From G963668185 sp963668185 (GTDB lineage: Bacteria; Chloroflexota; Dehalococcoidia; Lucifugimonadales; G963668185), in assembly GCA_963668185.1 (NCBI GenBank), contig OY764162.1, forward strand, positions 186,001 to 250,000: DNA of 64,000 nucleotides, in the 5' to 3' direction. Below the pieces are notes generated by a model. That model did no database searches. It worked only from the letters and a program-made list of their open reading frames with translations, and was not told the DNA's origin. This document shows positions 40,165-48,583 of the stretch, piece after piece. Position 1 is the stretch's first letter, and each line of letters begins with the position of its first letter. A program made the translations under genes and the position numbers.

Positions 40165-40917
40165 CTATCCTGCCGTAGTGGCGATCGCTTGCCGATCGCG
40201 CAGGGCGGTCTCCGTCTCCTCCAGTTCCTCCCTCGTGTTCACTCCAAAGTTGGCGTACGAGCGATCTGACCGGACCGCGGTAACTCTCCTGCCTTCCGCG
40301 ACGGCCTTAGAAACCAGGTCGGTGAGATAAATCTCCCCCTTGACTTCTGAGGGCCGGAGGCCGGCCGCGGCGTTCCAGACCCACGAGCCGTCGAAGCAGT
40401 ACAGGCCAGCGTTGACCTCGTTGATCGCCAGCGCCTCTTCGCTTGCTTCAACCTCCTCAATTACCGCCTGCACGTGACCGTGCGAGTCCCGGACGATGCG
40501 GCCCATGCCCGCGGGGCGAGCCAGTTCGGACGTGAGCAAAGTCACCGCCGCGCCGCTGACGACGTGAAGCCGCAGGAGTTCCCTCACCGTGTCCGATTCC
40601 ACCAGCGGCCAGTCGCCGTTGAAGACGGCCACGTGGCCGCAACCTTCAAGCAGCGCGCGAGCGCTCAGCAGCGCGTGGCCGCTCCCAAGCGGTATGTCCT
40701 GGACTGCGTACGATACGCCTTCGCCGAGGACATTCCTGAACGCGGCGTGGTCCGGCGGCACGACTACCGTTACCGGCTCACATCCGGAAGCCGATGCAAC
40801 GTCCACAACGAAGGAAATGATCTCGCGGCCGCAGACGCGGTGGAGCACTTTGGGGGTGGGGGAGTTGAGCCTCGTGCCCTTGCCGCCGGCAAGGACGACT
40901 CCGGCGATTTTCGACAT
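40165..40917 (-). CDS. Sugar nucleotidyltransferase, GlmU N-terminal domain-like
   Basis: 250 residues. VVLAGGKGTRLNSPTPKVLH (residues 7-26) is the GlmU-type uridylyltransferase signature, followed by GSGHALLSAR, VFNGDWPLV (metal-binding Asp in the usual GDxPL position), GMGRIVRDSHGHV, INEVNAGLYCFDG and GEIYLTDLVSKA. The acetyltransferase half of GlmU (left-handed beta helix) is missing. It should make a UDP-sugar, probably UDP-N-acetylglucosamine, from UTP and sugar 1-phosphate. A separate acetyltransferase would be needed for the full GlmU role. Confidence 0.88.
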   Translation of the reverse strand: MSKIAGVVLAGGKGTRLNSPTPKVLHRVCGREIISFVVDVASASGCEPVTVVVPPDHAAFRNVLGEGVSYAVQDIPLGSGHALLSARALLEGCGHVAVFNGDWPLVESDTVRELLRLHVVSGAAVTLLTSELARPAGMGRIVRDSHGHVQAVIEEVEASEEALAINEVNAGLYCFDGSWVWNAAAGLRPSEVKGEIYLTDLVSKAVAEGRRVTAVRSDRSYANFGVNTREELEETETALRDRQAIATTAG

Positions 40918-41060
40918 GGCTAGTCTGTCGCCCGGCGAGGCCGTACTGCGCCGGTAGGCCGGCGCATCGCTAAACTGCTACTGTCAGACGGGTCGTCCAC
41001 GTGCGGAATCCTAGCAACGGCGTTTTCGCGCTGTCAAGCAAAGCGGCTTTGCGGTTCCGT

Positions 41061-41170
41061 TTCGTTCACCCTGAGCCTGTCGAAGGGCCTCCGCCGAACA
41101 CCCTGCTCCCTTCCCCAGTCTGCTGGGGAAGGCTAGAGCCTGCCCTGAGTCCCTCGAAGGGATGGGGTTG
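41061..41170. repeat. Family A and B repeats, inverted orientation
   Basis: Reading on the minus strand, an A unit (reverse of CACCCTGAGCCTGTCGAAGG), a family B hairpin (CTTCCCCAGTCTGCTGGGGA, here as the reverse complement) and the companion sequence (CTGAGTCCCTCGAAGG) occur in the same order as at 2701. The gap 40918-41249 contains only this block and no gene. Confidence 0.75.
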
Positions 41171-41249
41171 GACGGCGCGGACGAGGTTGCGGTCCGAGTC
41201 CATAGAACGCACATGCCCTAGCGAACAGGTAAGCCCGCGCCAGCGCCCC

Positions 41250-42140
41250 CTAAGGCGAAACCGCCATCGCCGACAGTAGCCGGTGCGTCGATACGATGTG
41301 CCGGCTCAGCCGCATCGCGTCCGGCTCGATGCCGAGCGCAAGCCCCAGCATCTGCGGCAGGTGCAGGATCGGCAGGTCGATCTGCTTCTTGCGCATCGCC
41401 GCCGCCGTCGGTTGGTAGCCGTCCAAGTTCAGGTGGCACAGCGGGCACGGCGTCACCATCGCGTCTGCGCCCAGGTCCTTCGCGTCGCCCGTGTGGTTCG
41501 CCACCATCTTCATCGCGTTGTTCTGGTTGATCGTCAGGATCGGGAACCCGCAGCACAGCGTCTTCCCCGGGAAGTCCACCACCTCCGCGCCCACCGCCTC
41601 GATCACCCGCTCCAGCGAGTCCTGCCGCTCCGGGTGCATCTCGAAGTCCAGCGCGTCGGACGGCCTCACGATGTAGCAGCCGTAGAACGGCGCGAACTTG
41701 AACCCAGACAGCGGCCTCACCACCATCGACCTCAACTCGTCGATGCCCACGTCCTCGAACAGCGCCCATAGCAGGTGCCGAGGGTCCGCCGTCCCCTTGT
41801 ACTCCAGCCCCTCCTCCGCGAGGTCCTGGTTGATCTCCGCCAGGTACTCCGGATCGTCCTTGAGCCGCTTGTTCGCCTGCGACATCACCCCCTGGCACGT
41901 GCTGCAAATCGTCATGATCGGCAGCCCGGCCCGCTCCGCCAGCGCGAAGTTGCGCGCGTTCAGCGCGTCGCCCAGCTTCTGGTTCCGCTCCTGAAGCACC
42001 CCCGCGCCCGTGCACGACGCCGACTGTAGCGTCTCGTGGTCCAGGTCGATGCCGAGCCTCCGGCACGTCTCCAGCGTCGCCGCGAACAGCTCGGGGCACG
42101 CCCCGCGCGCCACGCAGCCCGGATAAAGCGCGTACTTCAC
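41250..42140 (-). CDS. CCG-domain subunit of a non-classical succinate dehydrogenase/fumarate reductase
   Basis: 296 residues from a GTG overlapping the sdhB stop. It carries two cysteine-rich CCG modules: YPGCVARGACPE with ASCTGAG and CSTCQG; then FYGCYIVRP with LCCGFPI and PCPLCHLNLDGYQ. Such subunits (SdhE/SdhF of archaeal E-type enzymes, HdrB, TfrB and MfrE relatives) bind a special iron-sulfur cluster and attach the flavoprotein and FeS subunits to the membrane or to a thiol partner. Directly downstream of sdhA and sdhB. Confidence 0.85.
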   Translation of the reverse strand: MKYALYPGCVARGACPELFAATLETCRRLGIDLDHETLQSASCTGAGVLQERNQKLGDALNARNFALAERAGLPIMTICSTCQGVMSQANKRLKDDPEYLAEINQDLAEEGLEYKGTADPRHLLWALFEDVGIDELRSMVVRPLSGFKFAPFYGCYIVRPSDALDFEMHPERQDSLERVIEAVGAEVVDFPGKTLCCGFPILTINQNNAMKMVANHTGDAKDLGADAMVTPCPLCHLNLDGYQPTAAAMRKKQIDLPILHLPQMLGLALGIEPDAMRLSRHIVSTHRLLSAMAVSP

Positions 42141-42142
42141 AT

Positions 42143-43093
42143 CTATGCTCCGTGTCTCTCGAATAGCCGCCTGACGTGGTTCACGCCCGGAATGCTCTTG
42201 TGTCGCAGCGGCGGCACCTTGCCCGCCCGCAGCGCGCGCAGCGCCGTCGGAGCCATGCCGAGCAGCTTCGGCAGGTTGAACATCCCGAACGTGTTCACCG
42301 TGAGCCGCAGCTCGTCCAGCCAGCCGCTGTGCCGCACCGAGTTCGTGAACGCAGTGACATGCCGCTCGCCGTACCCGCCCGGCACGCCGCCCTCCATCGA
42401 CGCCTCGCGCAGCAGCATGATCCTGCCCATCGGGTCGACGTCCTTCGGGCACACCTCAACGCACTGCATGCACCGCGTGCAGTCCCACACGCCGCCGTAC
42501 TCGGCCAGCTTCGACAGCCGCGCGCCGTCCGCGTCGTCCCGCGGGTCGCCCACGAACCGGTACGCTTTCGCGAGCGCCGCGGGCCCCAGGAAGTTCTCGT
42601 CCACCTCCAGCACCGTGCAGTCCGAAACGCACGCGCCGCACATGATGCACGCCATCACACCCGCCAGCCGCAGCATGTCCTCGTTCGGGACCTCGTACTC
42701 CTGCCCCGCAGGAGGTGCCGACTCCGGGCGCAGGTACGGATCGACGTCCCGCACCTTGTCCCAGAACAGTTGGAAGTCGGTGATGAGGTCCTTGATGACC
42801 GGCATGTTGCCCGCCGGCTCCACCACGATCTCGCCGCCGTTCCGTCCCGCCTCGGACGCCTTCGTGTTGCACGCGAGCCCCGCTTGCCCGTTGATCCGCA
42901 TCGCGCACGAGCCGCAGATCGCGCTCCGGCACGAGCACCGCAGCGCCAGCGTCCCGTCGATCTCCTCGCGCACCTTGATCAGGCAGTCCAGCACCGAGTA
43001 GAACTCCGGCACGTCCATCTCGTACCGGCTGAACTCTTCTCCGGCCCCATTAGCCTCCGGATCGAACCGCCTGACCTTAAGCCTTACGTCCAT
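42143..43093 (-). CDS. sdhB: Succinate dehydrogenase/fumarate reductase iron-sulfur subunit
   Basis: 316 residues, longer than the usual 230-260. N-terminal [2Fe-2S] ferredoxin domain: RCSCRSAICGSCAMRINGQ with a later C in ACNTK. C-terminal ferredoxin domain with CIMCGACVSDC and CTRCMQCVEVCP for the [4Fe-4S] and [3Fe-4S] clusters. A C-terminal extension of about 60 residues (AFTNSVRHSGWLDELRLTVN) is seen in E-type enzymes. It passes electrons from the flavoprotein to the CCG subunit. Confidence 0.92.
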   Translation of the reverse strand: MDVRLKVRRFDPEANGAGEEFSRYEMDVPEFYSVLDCLIKVREEIDGTLALRCSCRSAICGSCAMRINGQAGLACNTKASEAGRNGGEIVVEPAGNMPVIKDLITDFQLFWDKVRDVDPYLRPESAPPAGQEYEVPNEDMLRLAGVMACIMCGACVSDCTVLEVDENFLGPAALAKAYRFVGDPRDDADGARLSKLAEYGGVWDCTRCMQCVEVCPKDVDPMGRIMLLREASMEGGVPGGYGERHVTAFTNSVRHSGWLDELRLTVNTFGMFNLPKLLGMAPTALRALRAGKVPPLRHKSIPGVNHVRRLFERHGA

Positions 43094-43125
43094 CTATCCC
43101 TCAAGCACCCTTATGCAATGTGTAA

Positions 43126-43165
43126 TCCGTTCGCCCTGAGCCTGTCGAAGGGCCTTTCCCAGACC
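43126..43165. repeat. Family A repeat between sdhB and sdhA
   Basis: The reverse complement of the A core (CGCCCTGAGCCTGTCGAAGG) occupies much of the 104-base gap in what should be one operon, so the repeat lies within the transcript. Confidence 0.75.
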
Positions 43166-43197
43166 ACTCCCCCTATGGGTGCAGGGCCGTGCCCTGC

Positions 43198-44877
43198 CTA
43201 GTATGTCCTTACCACCGGCTCCCAGTTTGTGACCGTCACCGGCTCGTAGCTCAGCGACGGCCCCTCCGGCCCCTTGCGCACCACAACGTGCTTCAGCCAG
43301 TTTTCATCGTCCCGGTCCGGCGCGTCCGTCCTCGTGTGCGCCCCCCTGCTCTCCTCCCGCTCCAGCGCGCTGTGAGCGATCGTCTCCGCGCAGTCCAGCA
43401 TGAACCCAAGCTCCAGCGTGAAGATGAGTCCGGTGTTGAACGTCTTCCCCTTGTCCGGCACGTGCACCTTCCCGAACCGCTCCCGCAGCGACGCCAGTTC
43501 GCCGATTGCCTCCGACATGCCGTCCCGGTCGCGGAACACCGCTAGGTTGCGGTTCATCGCCGTGCCCATGTCAGCGCGCACCGACCCGAATAACTCGCCC
43601 GGCTCTCGCTCCAGCAGCGCCGCGATCTCCCGAACGTCCGACTCTGCCCCGTCGTCGCCGACGCTCACGTGCGCCTTGCTCCGCGCCCTCTCCGCCGCGT
43701 GGACGCCGGACCGCCGACCGAACACCAGCGTGTCCAGCAGCGAGTTCGCGCCCAGCCGGTTGCCGCCGTGCACGCTCACGCACGCCGCCTCTCCCGCCGC
43801 GTACAGCCCCGGCAGCGCCGTCAGCCCGTCAACGTCCGTCTTTACGCCGCCCATCTGGTAGTGCATCCCCGGCCTGATCGGTATCGGCTCCCGTTTGAGG
43901 TCCACGTTCGCGAAGTCCATTCCGATCTGGTGGATCTGCGACAGCCGCTCGTCGATGAGTTGCTCTCCGAGGTGCTGGCAGTCCAGCAGCACGCAGCCGT
44001 TCACACCCCTGCCCTCGTTGATCTCCGTCTGCTCCGCCCTCGACACTACGTCGCGCGACGCCAGTTCCATCATGTTCGGCGCGTACCGCTCCATGAACCG
44101 CTCGCCGTTCGCATTAAGAAGGTGCGCGCCCTCGCCGCGCGCCGCCTCGCTGATCAGCACTCCCGTGCCCTGCAGCGTCGTAGGGTGGTACTGCACCATC
44201 TCCATGTCCATAAGTTCCGCGCCCGCCCGGTACGCCAGCGACATGCCGTCGCCCGTGCAGATCAGCGCGTTCGTGCTCGGCTCGAACACGCGCCCGAGCC
44301 CGCCCGCCGCGATGATCACCGCCTTCGACCGCGCCACGTGCACGTCGCCCGACCGCATCTCCATCAGCACTGCGCCGCCGCACTCGCCGTCACGCACGAT
44401 CAGCGACAGCGCGAACCACTCCTCATACACGCGCACGTTCGCCTTGATGAGTTGCTCGTACAGCACGTGCAGAAGCGCCTGCCCCGTGAAGTCCGCCACG
44501 AAGAACGTCCGCGCCTTGCCCTGGCCGCCGAACGCCCTCGTGCCCAGCCGTCCCTCATCGTCCCGATTGAAGATCACGCCCATGTTCTCCATCGACACGA
44601 CCTCGTCCCCAGCCTCCCGACACATGATCTCGACCGCGTCCTGGTCCGCCAGGTAGTCGCTGCCCTTGATCGTGTCGAAGGCGTGGTCCCGCCAGTCGTC
44701 GCCCCGATGCGTCAGCGCCGCGTTGATGCCGCCCTGCGCCGCGTTCGAGTGGCTGCGCACCGGGTGCACCTTCGTGACCACGGCAACGTCCGCGCCGTTC
44801 TGCTGCGCCGCCAGCGCCGCCCGCATCCCTGCCAGGCCCGCGCCGATAATCAGTACGTCATGCTCGAACAAAGTCAA
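43198..44877 (-). CDS. sdhA: Succinate dehydrogenase/fumarate reductase flavoprotein subunit
   Basis: 559 residues. FAD-binding GAGLAGMRAALAAQQNGADV near the N-terminus, the flavin-linking RSHSNAAQGGINAAL (histidine for covalent FAD in HSNAAQGG), MVQYHPT, GGVKTDVDGLTALPGLYAAG and HGGNRLGANSLLDTLVFGRR. The TTG at 44877 gives MTLFEHDVLIIGAG; a TTG nine codons earlier is also open. Oxidises succinate or reduces fumarate. No SdhC/SdhD-type membrane subunit is encoded nearby. Confidence 0.93.
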   Translation of the reverse strand: MTLFEHDVLIIGAGLAGMRAALAAQQNGADVAVVTKVHPVRSHSNAAQGGINAALTHRGDDWRDHAFDTIKGSDYLADQDAVEIMCREAGDEVVSMENMGVIFNRDDEGRLGTRAFGGQGKARTFFVADFTGQALLHVLYEQLIKANVRVYEEWFALSLIVRDGECGGAVLMEMRSGDVHVARSKAVIIAAGGLGRVFEPSTNALICTGDGMSLAYRAGAELMDMEMVQYHPTTLQGTGVLISEAARGEGAHLLNANGERFMERYAPNMMELASRDVVSRAEQTEINEGRGVNGCVLLDCQHLGEQLIDERLSQIHQIGMDFANVDLKREPIPIRPGMHYQMGGVKTDVDGLTALPGLYAAGEAACVSVHGGNRLGANSLLDTLVFGRRSGVHAAERARSKAHVSVGDDGAESDVREIAALLEREPGELFGSVRADMGTAMNRNLAVFRDRDGMSEAIGELASLRERFGKVHVPDKGKTFNTGLIFTLELGFMLDCAETIAHSALEREESRGAHTRTDAPDRDDENWLKHVVVRKGPEGPSLSYEPVTVTNWEPVVRTY

Positions 44878-44916
44878 AGACCCAAGTCGTGAAATCCCGA
44901 ACAATCAGGGCATCCG

Positions 44917-44925
44917 AATATAGCA
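44917..44925 (-). promoter_or_regulatory. Extended -10 promoter of the sdhA-sdhB-CCG operon
   Basis: On the minus strand TGCTATATT (TGn + TATATT) lies 40 bases upstream of the TTG start. No good -35 is seen in the GC-rich flank. The 257-base gap to the HEAT gene also holds a TTGACA at 44972-44977 without a partner box. Confidence 0.4.
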
Positions 44926-45134
44926 AAGCGCCCCGCCCCCCACAACCGGCCCACCGCCCAACTGCCGTCTCTTGACACGGCGCCTAAAAGTCTGCCCCGG
45001 CAATCCAACGCGCCTTTGCGTCCGTAACAGACATTGGAGCGCGCGCCGTCTGGAACGCCGACCGGGTAAACTTTCGGGGGCCCGCCTGAAGGGCTGCATC
45101 CCGCTGCGCTCGCGCAGTCTTCCGAAGGATTGTC

Positions 45135-47231
45135 ATGCGGATATTCGGCATTGGGTCAACCCCGGACGTAGGAAAGCTTCGCGAGGACGGCAACGTGAAG
45201 GGTCTTGTTAAGGCGTTGAGACACCGGCGCGATCCGTCGGTTTGCCTGGAGGCCGCGGAGGCGTTGGGCGCCATTGGGGACAGGTCGGCGGTCGCGCCGC
45301 TCTTCGCCGCTCTTCACGGCGAGAACGCGGATTTGCGAGAGGCGGCGGCGCTGGCGCTGGGCACGATAGGAGATGCGGGCGTGGGGCGCATGATCGAGGG
45401 CATGAGCGACGCGGACGTGCGAGTCCGAAGAACGTCCGCGGACGGACTCGCCCTCATCGGTGAGCCGGCCGTCCCGGCGCTCATGGAGGTGTTCTACGGG
45501 CCGAGCGACGGGCTGCGGAGCGCGGCGGCCTCGACGCTGGCCCGAATAGGCGAGCCGTGCGTCCACGACATGCTGCCCGCGCTCAGGGAAGACAGGTGGC
45601 AGATCTGCGAGTCTGCGGCCCGCGTGCTGGGAGAGATCGGCGATGAAGCCGCCGCGCCCGAGCTGATCGAGGCGCTGGGCCACGCGAACCGTAACGTGAG
45701 AGAGGCGGCGGGCGCCGCGCTGCAGGGCATCGGCGAGCCGGTGGGCCGGGCACTGGCGGCGGCGCTGTCGGCAGACGACGCGGAATTGCGCAGGCTGGCC
45801 GCGTCCGCCCTGGGAAATATCGGCAGCGAGGACTCCGTGGCCCCTCTGGCCAACGCGCTGTCGGACTCGGATTGGAGCGTGAGGAGGGCCGCGGCCTCCG
45901 CGCTTGGGGACATCGGCGGCCCATCGTCATCACGCGCGCTGGAACGGTCGCTCTCCGACAGCGACTCGGACGTGAAGGAGGCGGCTGCCGGGGCGCTCGG
46001 AAGAATAGGAGACATCCGGGCGATAGGCTCCTTGATTCGAGTGCTCGGAGACGATGATGCGCGCTCGCGGGTCAGCGCCGCGGCCGCGCTGGCCCAGTTC
46101 GGCGAGGCGGCGGTCGGTCCGGCTATGGCGGCGCTGGAGTCGCGAATCGCGGAGGAGAGGCAGGCGGCGGCGCAGACGCTGGCTGGCATAGGAACGCCCG
46201 CGGCGGATCGCCTCCTGTCGCACCTGCGCGCTCACGAAAGGACGGGACGGGACGGCGCAGCGTGGGCCCTTGGACAGATGGGAGCGTCGGACGCGGCGCC
46301 GGACCTGATCGCGCGCACGGCGGACCGGGACGACGCAGTCGCGGAGGCGGCGCTGGCCGCGCTCGTATCGCTCGGAGGCGGCGCGGTGGGAGAGCTGGTC
46401 TCCGCGGTCCGGTGCGGCGACGCCGGCGTGCGTCCGGGCGCGGTGCAGGCGCTGGGCCGCATCGGCGCGGTCGAAGCCGAAGACCCGCTGCTGGACGCGA
46501 TGAAGGCCGAAGACGCGCGGCTTCGAGCGGCGGCGGCGGAAGCGCTCGGACGAGTCCGGTCTGAGAAGGCCGGCCCGTCGCTGGCCGAAGCCCTGGAGGA
46601 TGCCGACGCAAGCGTGCGGCGCGCGGCGGCGGGCGCCCTGGGACAGACCGGCGATGCTCGATACGCGGCGGCGCTGGTCACGGCGCTGGCGGACGAAAAC
46701 TACATGGTCCGGTCGGCGGCGGCGGCCTCGCTCGCCCTGATCGGGCTGGAAGCGATAGATGTTGTGCTGCCCGCCGCGGACCATCCGGACCGCAACGCCA
46801 GGATAGCGGCCGGCACGGCGCTCGGGAGGATGGGTTCCGCGGCGCTTGAGCCGATGCTGTCGGCGATGTCCCGGCCGGCCGCGAGGGTCCGGGAGACGGC
46901 GGCCACGGCGCTCGGCCTCATAGGCGACGAGCGGGCGATCGACGTCCTGATCGAAGGGCTGCGGTCATCGGAAGAGGGCCTGAGAGAGGCGTGCTCGGTG
47001 GCATTGGGCGGCATCGGGGGCCCTGCGGTCGATCCGCTGACCGAGGTGATGGAGGACGTGTACTGGGACGTGAGGGCCGCGGCGGTTGCGGCGCTGTCGC
47101 TGACGGGCGACAGGCGCGCCCTGGACCCGATCTCGGAAGCGCTCCAGGACCCGGAGAGGCCGGTGAGGGAGGCGGCGCATGAGGCGATGGACCGCATTGA
47201 GAACGCCCGCCGAGAGGCCGGAGACGCATGA
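45135..47231 (+). CDS. Large HEAT-repeat (PBS-lyase-type) protein
   Basis: 698 residues built almost wholly of about 21 to 22 HEAT repeats of 31 residues, with the recurring pattern R.AAA.ALG.IGD..A...L...L.D.D..V (for example VREAAGAALQGIGEPVGRAL, VRRAAASALGDIGGPSSSRA). No signal peptide, membrane helix or catalytic motif is seen. Such solenoids are binding scaffolds. It ends in an ATGA overlap with the sigma factor gene, so the two are co-translated. A role connected with that sigma factor is a reasonable inference but has no direct support. Confidence 0.88.
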   Translation: MRIFGIGSTPDVGKLREDGNVKGLVKALRHRRDPSVCLEAAEALGAIGDRSAVAPLFAALHGENADLREAAALALGTIGDAGVGRMIEGMSDADVRVRRTSADGLALIGEPAVPALMEVFYGPSDGLRSAAASTLARIGEPCVHDMLPALREDRWQICESAARVLGEIGDEAAAPELIEALGHANRNVREAAGAALQGIGEPVGRALAAALSADDAELRRLAASALGNIGSEDSVAPLANALSDSDWSVRRAAASALGDIGGPSSSRALERSLSDSDSDVKEAAAGALGRIGDIRAIGSLIRVLGDDDARSRVSAAAALAQFGEAAVGPAMAALESRIAEERQAAAQTLAGIGTPAADRLLSHLRAHERTGRDGAAWALGQMGASDAAPDLIARTADRDDAVAEAALAALVSLGGGAVGELVSAVRCGDAGVRPGAVQALGRIGAVEAEDPLLDAMKAEDARLRAAAAEALGRVRSEKAGPSLAEALEDADASVRRAAAGALGQTGDARYAAALVTALADENYMVRSAAAASLALIGLEAIDVVLPAADHPDRNARIAAGTALGRMGSAALEPMLSAMSRPAARVRETAATALGLIGDERAIDVLIEGLRSSEEGLREACSVALGGIGGPAVDPLTEVMEDVYWDVRAAAVAALSLTGDRRALDPISEALQDPERPVREAAHEAMDRIENARREAGDA

Positions 47232-48469
47232 ACGGCGACTACATGAACGAGATAGGCCGTCATCCGCTTCTCACTGCTGAGGAGGAACTGAGGCTGGGTA
47301 TGGCGGTGCAGTCCGGGCAGCGCCTCGATGAGGCGCGGCGCTCCTATGAAGAGAGGCGGCTGGTGGAGCCCAGGCCCCTCGCGCTGGGGTTGGTCCTGTT
47401 CGAGCGGCTGGAGAGCCATCGGAAACACCTGGCGCAGCTTGCCCGGGCGGCGGGGGATCCGGACGGGGACGCCGCCGCGCATACGCTCGTGGCGCGCACG
47501 CGCGTGAAGGAGATGCTGGAGGGGACGCCGCCAACGCATCTGGTCGAGAAAGCGGCGTCGGCGTGCGGCTGCCCGCCCGGCAGGTTCCTCGAGGATGTCA
47601 TGGAGGCGTCCTGCCTGTACAGGCTTCTGCCGGCGGACGCCCTCGAAGACCTTGCGGAGCGCAGCCGCGACAATCGGAACGACGCCAGCGAGGGGCGGAG
47701 CTTGACGGCAATGCTCCTGGAGGACCGCTGGGAGCGCGTCGAGCGCGAGTGGCGCGAGGCGACGGAAGTCCTGACCAGCCGGAACCTGCGTTTGGTGTCG
47801 AGCATCGCCCGGAAGTTCTCCAGCCTCGGCGTTCCGTTTCTTGACCTCGTGCAGGAGGGCAATCTAGGCCTGATCAGGGCCGTCCAGAAGTTCCAGCCGC
47901 AGCGCGGGTTCAAGTTCAGCACCTACGCCACATGGTGGATCAGGCAGGCCGTCTCGCGGGCCCTAGCCCGGCAGGCGCGCACGATTCGGCTCCCGCTGCA
48001 CGTCGTGGAGCGCGTCCAGCGGCTGAACAGGGCGGAGCTAGACCTGGCGAAGGCGCTGGACAGGGAACCCACGAGGGAGGAGACCGCCGCCGAGTTGGGC
48101 TGGTCGCTCGAAGAGCTCGACCGTCTCCTGGAGCAGAGACTGCGCACGGTCTCCCTGCAGTCCCCCGTCGGCACCGAGAACGCCACCCTGGAGGACTTCC
48201 TCCAGAACCGGGGCGAGGCTGCGCCGGACGAAATGGCCGTGCGGGTCGCGCTCAAGGAAGACGTGGAGAACGCCCTGAGAGAACTGCCGGAGCGGCATCG
48301 GCTGGTCCTGCGGCTGCGGTTCGGCATGAGCGACGGCAGGCCGCGAACCCTGGAAGAGATAGGCAGGCGCCTCGATCTCACGAGGGAACGTATCCGGCAG
48401 ATTGAGCGGGAGGCGCTTACGAGGCTCCGCGAGATCGAAGGGCTGGCGGAGTTGCTGGATCCCGTCTAG
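47228..48469 (+). CDS. RNA polymerase sigma-70 family factor (RpoD/SigA-like)
   Basis: 413 residues. Region 1.2 at the N-terminus (DYMNEIGRHPLLTAEEELRL), a non-conserved stretch of about 130 residues, region 2 (NLRLVSSIARKFSSLGVPFL, DLVQEGNLGLIRAVQKFQPQ, FKFSTYATWWIRQAVSRALA) for -10 binding, region 3 (ELDLAKALDREPTREETAAE) and region 4 with the -35 HTH (RTLEEIGRRLDLTRERIRQI). Region 1.1 is absent. It is a primary or group 2 sigma. The start codon overlaps the HEAT gene stop (ATGA). Confidence 0.92.
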   Translation: MNGDYMNEIGRHPLLTAEEELRLGMAVQSGQRLDEARRSYEERRLVEPRPLALGLVLFERLESHRKHLAQLARAAGDPDGDAAAHTLVARTRVKEMLEGTPPTHLVEKAASACGCPPGRFLEDVMEASCLYRLLPADALEDLAERSRDNRNDASEGRSLTAMLLEDRWERVEREWREATEVLTSRNLRLVSSIARKFSSLGVPFLDLVQEGNLGLIRAVQKFQPQRGFKFSTYATWWIRQAVSRALARQARTIRLPLHVVERVQRLNRAELDLAKALDREPTREETAAELGWSLEELDRLLEQRLRTVSLQSPVGTENATLEDFLQNRGEAAPDEMAVRVALKEDVENALRELPERHRLVLRLRFGMSDGRPRTLEEIGRRLDLTRERIRQIEREALTRLREIEGLAELLDPV

Positions 48470-48473
48470 CGGC

Positions 48474-48575
48474 CCCGTTCCCGCCGAGATGCGCGTTAGG
48501 CCAGCGCGCGGCGTTGGTGGAGTGCGGGTCCTCTAAGATTCCTCTCTCGCTCCGCTCGATCGGAATGACAGCAGG
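48474..48575. repeat. Half of a 150-bp repeat element, family C end
   Basis: The segment from CCGCCGAGATGCGCGTTAGG through GCGCGGCGTTGGTGGAG to the family C terminus (GATTCCTC ... CGGAATGACAG) matches the right half of the element at 62475-62624. Its last 39 bases are themselves an interrupted palindrome. It fills the gap between the sigma factor and D-glutamate cyclase genes. Confidence 0.7.
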
Positions 48576-48583
48576 CGGCGCCG

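Noticed and set aside
44972..45134. TTGACA box as promoter of the HEAT-sigma operon
   Set aside because: No -10 hexamer is present 16-18 bases downstream; the nearest AT-rich bases are too close.
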